From the NCBI GenBank assembly GCA_940337035.1, contig CALNHX010007600.1, forward strand, positions 1-64,000: a DNA stretch of 64,000 nucleotides, read 5' to 3'. Source of the stretch: Agriotes lineatus (Eukaryota; Arthropoda; Insecta; Coleoptera; Elateridae). Positions within the stretch are counted from its first letter, which is position 1; each line of letters starts with the position of its first letter. The position numbers and the translations under genes are program-made. The notes beneath the pieces were generated by a model. That model ran no database searches. It saw only the letters and a program-made list of their open reading frames with translations, and was not told the DNA's origin. Positions 30,018-42,429 of this stretch are shown piece after piece.

Positions 30018-33000
30018 ATGCAATCCAGAGGACAGAGGCTAGTCCAGTTAGCGTTAACTAAGGCTGTAACTACTCCTGAGCCCGAAAATGGTAAGTAATA
30101 GTAATTGTCAGTGATGTTACAATAGCTCCTACCTACATAACCTAATTTTTCGGAAACCTTTTAACATTACAGTTTTATATTTTATAAACGTGCATTTTTT
30201 AAACGACGCAAATTTATTTAATACAGTTCAATTACCTATATAGATTTGCAGAGTTTCCTATATTTTTAGAACTGGATGAATCGGATGACAGTGTTATATT
30301 TTCATCGGACTCGGATGACGACCCCACATTTTATCCAAATGTAGACATTGAACGTGAGGTAGGTACTTTAATTATTTTAATTTTCATATAAATTAATAAT
30401 AATGAAATGTCTATATTCAGATGGAAGCTGAATTAGAATACCCAGCAAGATCGCTTACCCCCCCGAATGAATTTTTATCAGAAAACCGTAGTTCAGTAAT
30501 TCAGAATCCGACAGTATCGGTAAGTATTATTTTAGGATTTTACAGTAGTGATGGGAAGTTTTGATACTTTTGCGGACTCGGATCGACATCAAAATTGAAT
30601 GTGCATTTCAGACACCCGGGGTCTCGGTCATTCCGGACCGGGAACGAACAACGCGCGTATCTTTGTTTTGGTGAGTGGTCACGCAGTCGGTAATTCAGTA
30701 TGTTTATATGTCTCAAACATCAATTGGGCACATACAAAGCCGCCAAAAGCCATAAATCACTGATAACTGATAAAAAAGCATGCAACTTCGGCCGTATCAT
30801 GTGTCGCCTGTGGACGTCGAGCCTCTAAAACGAACACCATCATCATTTATGTTGCCCATCAACACTTTGTACTGTATTCTGTATTGAAATTGATTGAATA
30901 ACGGAATGCCAAAGGAATGAATGTCCGCGAGAATTGACGCCTCGCGACCTTTTCGTTCCTCGGAACGAATCCGGACCGAAACTTGGATTCGATCCAAATC
31001 GATCCTGCCCCGGATTCGATCCTTTGTATCGAATCCGACCGGATCGACACATCGCTATTTTACAGATCAGATGTTAATGTCAAACTGAAATGTGTAGGTA
31101 ATATTTACAAGTGGCAAAAAATATTTAATTTCATTAAATTCATTTTTATTTCAAGTAGATAACATGTTGAACAGCCCTCGTACGTGTTGTAAAGTTATTG
31201 TAGCGGTAAAAATTATAATGACTCAAAACTGATGTGCCTGAACTAATCTATAAATTGTTACCGTGTACTTATTAGCACATAATTAACGTTTAAAACCATT
31301 TTAAAAATTTAAATTTCGTCTAGCAAATTACAGAAAATCGTTTTTATACTTTTTTTTCTCGATAACGGTTGCAGATACGAAAAAACTGCAAGAGAACAAA
31401 AAGATTCTAAACAAAACAGAAAACTCAATTTGTATTTTAGAATCTAACAGCGGCGCACCGCAAAAAAGTTCAGGGGGAGAAAAGAAAGCATGACCCCTGA
31501 AAAATATCTCCCTGTAGATTCTCACAACCATTTGATATGCTCAATAATGTAAGCCCTGCAGCGTAACCTGTATTCCAAATTTGAGCTAAATATCTCAAAA
31601 ACTGCAGGAGCTATAAAGGAAAAAGTTAAAAATTAAAAAAAAGTTGACCGGAAGTCGACCTCGGAAAAGAAATCCGATTTCCGGTTTCTATATATTTTTG
31701 GAATGTACTCTGCAAGCTGAGTTAAATGATATATATCTCGTCCTTCTAAAATATATCTCCATTTTCTTGCTTCTCAGTTAATAATAACAAGTTAATTATG
31801 TTTATATTGCGGTATTAATTGTTTCAGAGTTCTAGTCAGAAAAGAGAGTTATCTTCTGTTAGTGAAGTATCTTCGCTCTATTATGAGGTAGGTACACAAG
31901 TTACTTTTCTAACACTTTTACGGGAAAAAATGACTGACCCAAATAAACTTTGAACTGACTTAAATATGCACTATAATTTAAATAATTTTGAAGTGTTCAA
32001 AATTCTTATCGAAAACCGATTCTATGGTACGTTGAATGTGTTCTGTAGGTACTTTTGTTTCACACTGTAGTAGGTACATAATTATGTACAGCATACATAC
32101 CTACTTTCAAATACAGGCAATGTTAATAGTTATTTACTATACAAGTGGGATAACAGCATCATTAATATACGTGCGTGTAAGTTACAAACGAGTGCGTAGC
32201 ACGAGTTATGTAAGCACACAAGTATATTAATGATGCATTATCACACATGTATTGTACAAAATTTTATCTATGACTGCCTAAAATTGAGAAAAGTGCATTA
32301 AGAGAAATGTCATCTCTGTCATTTCAAAAATATTTTAGTAGGCAAATGTCATTATGTCATTCATTTGACACTATTTCAGGTACGTAATGAAGTCATTACG
32401 CAACTGAGTTGCGTAATGAAACCATTACATAGGTGAGTGGTGTAATGAGCTTCATTACCTAACTGAAATAGTGTCAAATGAGTGACGTAATGCGTTACTT
32501 ATCCCACTGGAGTAGATAAAATACATTAATACATTGACAGGATTCCCAGCGACTTGGAAAACCTGGAAAAGTCGGGGAATTCAAAATAGTCAGGGAAATT
32601 TGTTCTTTGCGTGTTTGTGGCCCCTTGAAAACTGACCACGAGCTTTGCGCTTAGCCAGTTTCCGTTGCAACAAATACTTGTATGATAGCGCGAAAACATT
32701 TTCAGTAATTTGCCTCAATTTCGGGATATTGTATATTAATATCAATTATCTTGTACAATTCTAACAGAATGAAATTTGCTTTATATGCAGGAGCCAACTT
32801 CTTCAGATGAAACTATTCCTCAAAATATCGAAACTGAAATTGAAACTTTGCCAGGACGTCAAAATTTAGTGTCACATGGTAAAACTTCTCTTCGTAAACC
32901 AGATTACTGTTTTTTTTGCGAAAACGATGTGAAAAATTTTGGAAGGCACATTCTGCGCAACCATTCCCAAGAATCTGACGTCATAAAAATAAGTCTTTTG

Positions 33001-34926
33001 CCACCGAAATCAATTGAGAGAAAACGGCTAATTGCAACACTGCGAAAAAAAGGAAATTTTTTAAAAAACTCACAATCTTTATTTAAACCTGTTCATACAA
33101 GTGCTTTAAAAAATTGCGAAAGTAACTATGTTCCTTGCACATTTTGTTTCGGACTGTACTCAAGAAAGTTATTGTGGAAACACAAAAAGATTTGCCCAGA
33201 GAATAAAAACGCAGACACTCGCACAACCCTTGGCGAGGGACAAACCCTTTTACTGCCAAAATTAAATTTTGACTCCGATTTAAAATTAAAAGTATTTCCT
33301 CGAATGATGGCTGATCAAGTATCTTTAACAGCAAAAAAAGATTTGCTGATTTGTGCCTTCGGTGCTAGGTTTTTAAAAACTCACAGGGAGCAACACCATA
33401 TTCACGTATGTTCCAGAAAAATGAGAGAATTGGCAAAGGTGTTGATGGAGGCGCAAAATATAAACCCAAAAATTAACAATCTTTTAAATCTTCTTCAGCC
33501 ACAGTATTTTGACGTAGTGGTTAATGCTGTAAAAGTGATTGCCAAATACGATAGTCTAAAAGACATATATGGGTCACCTACTTTTGCAATGAACATTAGT
33601 AAAAGTTTAAAAGACTGCTGCGATATAGCAATATTAAAAGTTGTTAAAAGAAAATATATTGCTAACAACATATCTGCTGCAGAAGCTGAAGCCAACTTAA
33701 CGTTGTTTGTGCGTTTGTTAGAAACTACTTGGAAACACGAAATTTCAAGTCAAGCTGGAAACGACCTTAATACAAAAACGTGGAATAAAATAACTCTGAT
33801 ACCTTTAGCAACTGATTTAAAATTATTTAGGCAGTATCTTATTGATACAGGAAATCAAGCTGAACAAAAGCTTAAAGAAAACATGAAAGATATAAAAAAA
33901 TTTAATTTATTACTAGAGACTGTTTTTTGTCGATTACTTCTCTTAAATCGAAAAAGAGTCGGCGAATTGCAACGGATGAAGCTTACTACTTACACGTTGT
34001 CAGAAGACAACAAGGCCCAAAATTACGAAGAATTTGCAGAAGCAGTTACACCCACCGAAAAAATATTATTAAAACGTTTTAAGAGAGTCGTAACCAGAGG
34101 AAAACGGGGAAGAGGAGTGCCTGTTTTGTTCAGCAAAGATATGCAAGATAATGTGCAGCTTTTAATACAAGCACGACCACACTGTGTGCGGCAAACTAAT
34201 TTATTTTTATTTGCAAATCCAAAATCGGACCAACCCATTACAGGGTACAAAGTGCTACAAAAACATACACGTCTGTGCGGAGCAAAACATCCTGAAGCAT
34301 TAACTTCTACTAAATTACGTAAACACCTAGCCACTTTATCTCAATTATTTAATATGACTAGTAACGACATAGAGCAACTGGCTACGTTTATGGGACACAC
34401 TGTAGATGTTCACAATAAGGTGTATCGATTGCCGGACGATGTGTTTCAGACCGCAAAAATTGCCAAACTGTTGATGCTAATGGAAAGCGGGGATGCGGCG
34501 AAATACAAAGGGAAGACTTTAGAGGAAATAGACCTTAACATGGATGAAGAAATTCAGGGGAACTCTGACAATGTAACTGATGTTATACAAAACATGCCTT
34601 GTAATTCAGGAAGTTCATTAGATATTTGTGATGACGTCTTGGAAGCTCAGAATGCAACAATAGAAGAAGCGAGCATACAACAATCCAACAACGGTAATAT
34701 GAAGAAGAAACGACAACTTATCCCATGGACAAAAGATCAAAAGAAAGTGGTGTTAGCATTCTTTAAGGAGCACATTAAACGTAAAAAACCACCCAAACGA
34801 GGCGAATGTGACAGCTTGATACAACAACACCCGGACCTGTTACAAAATAAACCATGGCTGAAAATTAAAGTATTTATTCAGAACCAATACACAAAAAAAT
34901 TCTTACACGATGATGATTCAAATTAG
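30018..34926 (+). CDS. Five-exon gene with zinc fingers and Crypton-like tyrosine recombinase domain, ~818 aa
   Basis: Exons 30,018-30,090, 30,270-30,358, 30,421-30,519, 31,828-31,887 and 32,791-34,926 join in phase with GT-AG introns. The N-terminal part is acidic and Ser-rich. Two C2H2-like fingers follow in exon 5 (YCFFCENDVKNFGRHILRNH and CTFCFGLYSRKLLWKHKKIC). The catalytic region shows the tyrosine-recombinase order: Arg in LNRKRVGELQRMK, Arg/His in TSTKLRKHLATLSQ, His in ATFMGHTVDVHNK, and Tyr in KVYRLPDDV. A Lys/Arg-rich C-terminal tail with a Trp-containing DNA-binding-like helix (IPWTKDQKKVVLAFFKEH) ends the protein. The frame is intact through five exons, so it is either an intact element gene or a domesticated host gene. 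Introns contain a hAT-like element and a MITE. Confidence 0.72.
30546..31057. mobile_element. Non-autonomous hAT-like element with 8-bp target duplication
   Basis: 512 bp flanked by TTTTACAG (30,538-30,545 and 31,058-31,065). Ends TAGTGATGGG and CACATCGCTA are imperfect inverted repeats of hAT type. No transposase. Lies in intron 3 of the recombinase-domain gene. Confidence 0.75.
32132..32520. mobile_element. MITE family copy B
   Basis: Very similar to 28,421-28,777, with the same terminal words (TTTACTATACAAGTGGGATA ... TATCCCACTGGAGTAGATAA). It carries extra interior sequence, ACGAGTGCGTAGCACGAG, which forms a hairpin missing in copy A. Lies in intron 4 of the recombinase-domain gene. Confidence 0.7.
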
Positions 34927-35476
34927 TGATGCCACACAGCAAATACAATTTTACATTTTTACATTAATGCATTTTTTTATTAAATATTTAGTATGTTGCA
35001 GGTTATCTCGTAAATATAATAAATAGTGGGTGGAATTGTTTTTCAATGGACATGAAGATGGGACGTTATTATTATTATTACTATTATTGCATTAAAACTT
35101 AGTTTTTATTATTAGTTGTTACTTTTTATATAATTATATTGCTTACTTTGCTATATTGTTTGATCACTATTGTTTTACTTACTAGTTATTATTATAATAC
35201 CTACCCCATGTTAAATTTAACCCAACATACCAAAATGTTATACATGCTTGTGTAAACACGTACTCTGTAAACTAATGTAAACAAAGTTAAAATAAAAATA
35301 AAACCTGCACTTCTTAAGTTTATTAATTTCAATAAATTGATTAAATTGATTAAATTAATATTATTGGTTCATTGAAACATATAATAGTAATTTATGTATC
35401 CAAAACTAAAAGTAAGACTTTAAAAGTACGAAGAAGTTGTTTACAGCTGAGGTCTTAGCGGAGATTAGAATTACTT
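34927..35476. other. 3' flank of the recombinase-domain gene
   Basis: AT-rich with AATAAA-like words (e.g. near 35,291-35,302) suitable for polyadenylation. No other feature. Confidence 0.4.
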
Positions 35477-35477
35477 G

Positions 35478-35740
35478 CGAACCCACCTATGTTCAATATA
35501 GAAAGTTTTGGCATAAAACTCACGTTTTAGTTGATTTTGAATAATTTCTAATTTTTTAATGCAAAATTCTCAAAATTGGGGGGGGGGCTGCACTACACGA
35601 ACCCACCTGTGCTCAATATCGCAATTTTTGGCATAAAACTCATGTTTTACTTGAATTTGAATTATTTCTAATTTTTTAATGTAACATTCTCAAAATTGAG
35701 GGGGCCGCACTACGCGAACCCACCTATGCTCAATATCTAA
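35478..35740. repeat. ~120-bp tandem repeat, about 2.2 copies
   Basis: CGAACCCACCTATGTTCAAT-type units begin at 35,478, 35,598 and 35,715. Each contains TTTTGGCATAAAACTCA and a G-run (up to nine G at 35,580) before CTGCACTAC or CCGCACTAC. Confidence 0.8.
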
Positions 35741-37515
35741 ATGCACTTGCAGAAAACAAAGGTATTTCTAAGTTAATAATTTCTAAAACGGCATTTAGTA
35801 ACTTTGTTTATTATAACCTTAAGTTTAAAATAAATAAATTAAATTCTATGGTTTATGTAGATTATAATATTGTAATAGTTAATTCACAAGTGTTAAGACG
35901 GAAAAAAATAATTATAAATACAATTTAACAGGGATAAATAATACGTCCTTATCTAACACAACTTTCTGAAATAATTCCAACATTTTAATTACATGTACTA
36001 ATGATAAAAGAAAAACAATAAACTAATAAACGTATTGTCATGAAATTAAACAGAATGTATTTTGTTAGTAAACACTCTCTCAAAGCTTAAAAATTAAATA
36101 AAATGGTTAAATTTCACTATTAACAAGAGGTGCGGTGAATGACGATGTTGGTCGATCTTTGTAAATCGGAACTGACGGAATCTTCTTTAATAGAGATGAA
36201 AGTTGAAATGTATTCAGGTGGGAAGGTTGCCTGAATGGTATGTTGTAAATAAAATGTGTTGTTGAAGTTCAAAATCCTGTAAAATAGATAGAATTAGCTA
36301 AAAATGTAAAATTTTAGGTTAGAAAGTTTTGGTTAAAGACTAGTTAAATTTGTTTGTGGCGATTTGTATCCATACGCTTTAGAATATTCTCTCCAGTATC
36401 CTCTGTAAGCATAGATCGTTTACCTGAGGCCTTTCCTTTAATGCTGCCCGTTTCATGGAATCATTGAACGAACCGATGAACGTGCTGGGTAACGATTTCG
36501 TAGAAGAAGACATCGTTGAGATACTGATTAAATCAGTATATGGTGGAATACTGCCAACCACCATCGTTATGACGTTCTCCAGATCAAAAATATGCTTCTA
36601 GCGTAAACTCATCATGCTAAACGTAAAACATGGTTAACCTAAAATTACAACAAAGGTGGGTAAATCAATATGATTATTCAAATCTGCGTCATTTACCTGA
36701 TTTTATTACCTAATAAAGAGGCCGAAACGACGTTTAGTTGTGATGAAAACTTCTTCTTTTGCGTTAGATAAGCATTAATAATCCTAACTTCAACGGTAAA
36801 CCCAATCGAGAAAAATGTCCATAAAATGATAAATTATAACATTCGCCATGCTCACTATGAACCTTCCATCTCACTCTTTCACAAATTCGAAGTGCATTTT
36901 GCGAGGCTTATACGCGGCAACGCTGTCAGACGCCGAAAAGTAGGCAACATGGAGAACAATATGCTTTCGGACGCGCAAAGAATAGTGGTATATACGGTTT
37001 TTCGATATATACACCGGACGCACATACAATAGTAAGCTATAAAGACGCACAAAGGTAGCACGATGTAAATTTCTTAATAACTACGTAAATAAGCATAATT
37101 TTACAATATACATTGTAGTTTCGGATGCAGAAAGGCCCGGTTTATAGATAGGCTACAAAATATTTAGATATACATTGACGGACGCAGAAACCTTGCAAAA
37201 TGTAAAGACGCAGAAAAGATACTAAGATGTATATATATATATCTGCCCGTATGCAGGTTTATTACTGACATCAAGGTACAACGGACCAACTCTGTGGTAT
37301 ATTTGACCATGTATTTTAAAACAGTATGGACCTTTTCCATGAGGAGCAACTATATTTGCACCCATTGATGACATAGCCAAACTGCTGTTGTATTTCCTAA
37401 CGTACTTGCGAAAATTGTTTGAGCGAGAATCAGTTCCATTCAAAAGATGTTCCAGTTGTATAGGATACAAAATGTAAGGCCCCGCAATGCTTGCACTTTA
37501 CGTCCATGAAACCAA
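35741..37515. other. Intergenic / 5' part of the Harbinger element
   Basis: No supported ORF. From ~36,970 to 37,220 several GACGCAGAAA/GACGCACAAA words at irregular spacing precede the transposase frame. They could be subterminal transposase-binding repeats of the Harbinger element. Its outer terminus was not located. Confidence 0.35.
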
Positions 37516-37802
37516 GTGTATCTTCTGCCAGATCCTGCAATAGCTCACGGTTTTGTGTATTTCTTACGTAATCTTCAAAGTGTTGTGGGTGCCGTTGATT
37601 GTACGCACGTGAGTATCCAGTCCCCTGGTGGCCCCATGGCAGAATTGTATAGAAATCGAAAAGAATACTTTAGCATCAACATCCAAGCAATTTGTGATAG
37701 CGATTTAAAGTTGTTGCATATTATTGCTCGGTGGCCAGGATCAGTGCACGATAGCACCATATTTAATGACTCACCTCTTCCTGTTGAGTTTCGTATGGGT
37801 AG
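37516..37802 (+). pseudogene. PIF/Harbinger transposase, N-terminal part (split gene)
   Basis: Reads VVGAVDCTHVSIQSPGG (first catalytic Asp), NRKEYFSINIQAICDSDLK and RWPGSVHDSTIFNDS (second Asp), all typical of the DDE_Tnp_4/HARBI1 family. The frame stops matching after RMGRY at ~37,802, where the tail of a non-LTR retrotransposon begins. The continuation of the same protein is at 49,218-49,573, about 11.4 kb away. Confidence 0.85.
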
Positions 37803-37931
37803 ATATAATAATAATAATAATAATAAAGTGTCTTTATTCGGCGAAAGTTTAGCCAAAAGGCTGTTCTTCCACTTAACCTTACAGTTACATACATAGATAT
37901 CACTTGCAAATAACAAAAACAACATTTATTT

Positions 37932-38577
37932 CTATATATATATATACATGCTAATTTTTTTATCATGTAACATGGGTTGCCTACAAGTTGTTACATGATA
38001 AAAAAATTGATGTATATTGTTTAATATTTTTAAAATATGCCTGGAAACAATAGCTTTAAAACTTTTAGTAGATAATATTTTATATTCAGATTTGAACTTG
38101 TTATAGACCGTAGGCACTGTGTAACTGAAACATCTTTTAAAAATTAATTTTTTATGTTTTGGAACTGAAAAACTTAATTTATTCCTAGTATTTAAATTAT
38201 GAATTGTCTCGTTAGTTATTAATCGGCGAAATAGATATGTTGGTGTACCAGATTTTGACACATTATGTATCAAACAGGCAATGTGTAATTGCCTGCGGTT
38301 GTCCATGTTTAACCATTTTAGCTCCTTAATTACATGGGATACGTGCTCTCTTCTTCTCATATTACAAACAAATCGCACACATGAATTCTGCACTTTTTGA
38401 ATACGCCGACGGGTATTCTGATCCAGACAGGGACCGTAGACAACATCGCAATAATTAAATAATGATAATATCAAGGATTCTGACAACATTCCTTTAAGAT
38501 TTTTATTTAACAATCCGCGGCTTATATACAGATTTCTAAGTACCGAATATGTTTTTCTAGTTAAAGTACTAATGTAT
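37932..38577 (-). pseudogene. Reverse transcriptase C-terminal part (downstream of insertion)
   Basis: Open frame continuing from the ATGTAT duplication with thumb/C-terminal RT-like sequence (LNKNLKGMLSESLIL; RRIQKVQNSCVRFVCNMRRR; HIACLIHNVSKSGTPTYLF). It is in phase with the part at 48,813-49,145 once the palindrome and one ATGTAT copy are removed. Confidence 0.8.
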
Positions 38578-39076
38578 TAGTAGAACAGTGGGCACTATAG
38601 CGGCCATTTTGTGTTGGGACATGGCGGCCATCTTGTTTAATCGGATCAATTAAAAGTCAATTAAACCGCGAATTAAACCGCGAATCAGATGCTCTAATTA
38701 ATGTCGCGGATTGACCTAATTATTTTTGATGTGTGCTACTGATTAAATTACGCATTAGCTTCCGATTAAATTACGCATTAGATTTTTTAATTTGCTTCTG
38801 GAATTACGCGGCGGCCATTTTTAATTTTCGCGGGAATATTTGAAATTTGAATTTTTTCCGATTTTTTTTCTAAGTTCCATTATTTGAATTTTAAACTTCC
38901 CGGGCGTCGGCCATCTTGGTGCGCGCGCACTTCTCACGGCTGTCGTTTTTAATTTTGAATTTTCGCGGAAATATTTGAAATTCAAGCTGGTAAATCTATT
39001 TCGCTCTTCGAAGCTGTTGTCTCTCTCGTGCTTTCACTCGCTGAAATATTTGAATTTAAAAAAAGCTTCCTGCGAT

Positions 39077-39150
39077 GTCCCATGGCTGGAATCGAACCAG
39101 CGACCGCAGCATTACGAGTACGAAGCCTTAACCAACTGGGCTATCGAAGC
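39077..39150 (-). tRNA. tRNA-Thr-like Pol III unit, left arm
   Basis: Mirror of 48,242-48,315. Perfect A box TAGCCCAGTTGG and B box GGTTCGATTCC, T stem GCTGG/CCAGC, D stem AGCC/GGCT and a CTCGTAA anticodon loop (CGU). The anticodon stem has one mismatch and two G-U pairs, and the acceptor strands do not pair, so it is probably not a working tRNA. A T7 run follows ~15-20 nt beyond the 3' side. Confidence 0.6.
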
Positions 39151-40199
39151 GATCGAGGTTTTAAGGAATTAACTATAGTCACTACTTCAACACTTGCGTG
39201 CAGTTTCGGTGCCCTGTTTAACTAATGAATTTCAAATTTACATCGCTGTTTATGAACATAGATATTTTTTTAAATTATTCTCACTTTTACTAGAACAATT
39301 ACATTTCGTCCCTCGAAGAAATTTCAGAGAGGTCAATTTAATACCGTTTAATAGATGTTTTACATAGTTTAATTTCGTTCTGGCATATTGCCTGATTTAA
39401 TTATGTATTGTTATCAGTCGATAGGCCTTTAAAATAAATATTTGTTGATATCTGTATCGATTTTCATTCAATTACAACAGAACATTCCGTGCTTGTGAGC
39501 CGTTACGCTTAAGTTTAGTCGTGTTAATATTTTTAATTAACTCATCGGCGTGTTTATGTATCAATAACTTGTTTTATGTAATTACAATTGGGGCATTTTA
39601 TATTAGAATTTAAATAAACGATAATATTACGCGGCGTCTTTATGCAGGAGTCGTTTGAATTTTGTAAATGTCTTTTAGCACGAATCGATTCCTGGAAAAA
39701 CATACTGCATCGTGTAACTGTATTCGCTAATTATTCAAAATGTTTTATTGAGTATGAAAAGGTCTCATAATTTTGATCGCTGTTGGTGTAAAATGCCTGT
39801 CAAAACCTGTCTGGAAAACGCAACGGTTTTTGCAAAGCATGTTGTGACGAACAGCGATGAGTGGAATTTTTAAAATATTGCCCATCGAACAGCGGAATAA
39901 TTCTAGAACGAATCGAAGTTTTTATTTGTATAAAATGGCGGTCCGAACACGACGCTGCACAAAACCTGGATTTATCGAAATTTTAAAATAATATAGCTCT
40001 GTAATTTTAAAAACAATATAAAGTTACATTTTTTAATGTCTCCTTTGTAGCTGTTTGATTTTTGTGTGTTGTTAATATGCGTACAATTTCTAAACAAGGC
40101 CTCGATCTGATATTTCACGTCAAAAATTACAGTAAATGTTCAAAGACAGAAATAAATAATTTATAAGATGCTAGACTATTATAGCTTTCTCTTTCAAAG

Positions 40200-42130
40200 T
40201 TTTGACGTCATTGCATAGCGGGCTGTAAATTATCCGAGTCTTATTGTATAAGAATGGTTGTCCCCCATAAATTTGAATAAAAACAGACAATTTCGTTGAA
40301 AAAAAAATAGCTTTTCAATATCGTTTGCAAATAAGACAAGGGATACTTGTAAAAATATAAGTCAAACCATTTTTTCTTGTAAAAAATTTACGAAAAGACG
40401 TAAGTGTTTGCGACAAATGAAAATAAATTTGAATAAAAACACGCAAAAATTACGAAAAGACTTGGTTTTAAAGGTTTGAACATTGTACCACTTAGCTGTT
40501 CTGACATTATACTTCCATATACATATTATAAATAAATTTTAAATGTTATTTTCGACTGAGTTTTAGCTTCTTATAAATTACAACAGTGCCCTCGCCCATA
40601 TAAAATAAGACATACGCATTAAATAAATGTTTTTATTGTATAAGAATGGTTGTCCCCCATAAATTTGAATAAAAACAGGCAATTTCGTTGAAAAAAATAG
40701 CTTTTCAATATCGTTTGCAAATAAGACAAGGGATACTTGTAAAAATATAAGTCAAACCATTTTTTCTTGTAAAAAATTTACGAAAAGACGTAAGTGTTGG
40801 CGACAAATGAAAATAATTTTGAATAAAAACACGCAAAAATTACGAAAAGACGTATGTGTTGGCGACAAATTAAAATAAATTTGAATAAAAACGCACAATT
40901 TCGTTGAAAATCTTTACAAAGCGACTTTATAGCACCGAAAAAATGATGTAAAAAAGTTTTAAGAGTTATTTCTAAGCATAATTTTGCAAACGTTTAACAA
41001 ATAAACCGTAATTTTTTAAATTATGAAATCGTAGTTCAATTTATATGAATTTTCGATACTTTGTATGTGAAAAAATAGCTTCAATTACTAATATTTGAAT
41101 AAAAACATGCGATTTCCAAAGCATTTCGTTTAAAATTTTAGAAAATCGATAGCATCTCCCATGAAAATTTATAAAAATCGGCATCTTGTCATATTAAATT
41201 CTGTAAAAACGACAAAAACAATATTTTTTTCGCAACTTTCATTGAAAAATAGTAAAATTTTACGAAAATACGTCTGTGCTGACGACAAATGAAAATAAAT
41301 TTGAATAGAAACACGCAAAAATTACGAAAAGACGCATGTGTTGACCCCCAAAGTAACAAAAATTTGAATAAAATCACACAATCATACAGCATCTCACATA
41401 AATTTTCGCAAATATCGACATCATGTCACATAAATTATACAAAAACTGTCATCACGTCACTTGAAATTATACAAAAAACGATATTTTATTCAACACACGA
41501 TGAAAATTGAACAAAAATCACGCAATTACAAGCCATCTCACATAAATTTTCACAAAAATCGACATCATGTTACATAAACTATGCATAATTTTGCAAATGT
41601 TTTACACTTTTTATAAAATGCATCGCTCAAAATTAAAAGAAATAGCAATTTCGTTGAAAAAATCTACTACCACAATCATTTCGATAAACAAAATTCAAAA
41701 AATCTTATACTTTTGACGGAAATATATGTATGTTGACCACAAATTAACATAATTTTTAAATAAAAACGCGCAATTCGTTGAAAAAAATATTCTGACACCA
41801 CCAAAACACGCAATTTCATTGAAAAATATATATATGTTGTCCACAAATTAACATAAAGTTGAATAAAAACACGTAATTTTGAAAAAATGTTCTGGCCCCT
41901 TCATTTCACTTAAAATTTTACAAAACTGCCATCATAACACTTGAAATTATACAAAATATATGTATGTTGATCACAAATTAACATAAACCTGAATAAAACA
42001 CACAATTTCGTTGAAAAATTTGCAAATGTTTTACACTTTTTTATAAAATGTATCGCACAAAATTAAAAGAAATCACAATTTTCTAAATTATATCACGCTA
42101 TTATGAAATCGTAGATTGATTTTTTGAAAT
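40200..42130. repeat. AT-rich degenerate repeat field, left arm
   Basis: No gene. A ~215-bp direct repeat (40,241-40,458 and 40,633-40,855, starting TTATTGTATAAGAATGGTTG) is followed by many degenerate copies of AATTTGAATAAAAACACGCAA and ATTTCGTTGAAAA-type words. The same field is mirrored at about 45,260-47,150 in the right arm. Confidence 0.8.
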
Positions 42131-42429
42131 TTTACACTTTGTAACTGTAAAATAACTACAAATACTAATATTTTAGCTTTAGACTTTGTAATTATTGCAG
42201 ATTCGAGAAAAAAACAAAGCAGAGTAGAAATAAAAAACACAAACACTTTGTAATAAACAAATATATTGTTCTTATTTCGTATAATACTTAATAATATAAA
42301 TATAAATGTACAGCAGAATGTCTTATTTCTAAAAATTCGCTAGCAATTTACAAAACTGTAGTTTGAGGTGCACGACATTTCAAATTAAAAAGACTGCAAG
42401 TAATAAAATCAGAAATTCATTGTGTAATT

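Noticed and set aside
37222..37470. 82-codon minus ORF opposite the Harbinger 5' region
   Set aside because: Antisense to the transposase upstream region and without family resemblance.
39028..39225. 65-codon ORFs (both arms) with an AGIEPATAALRVRSLNQ-type sequence
   Set aside because: They are translations across the tRNA-like unit, a common false protein annotation.
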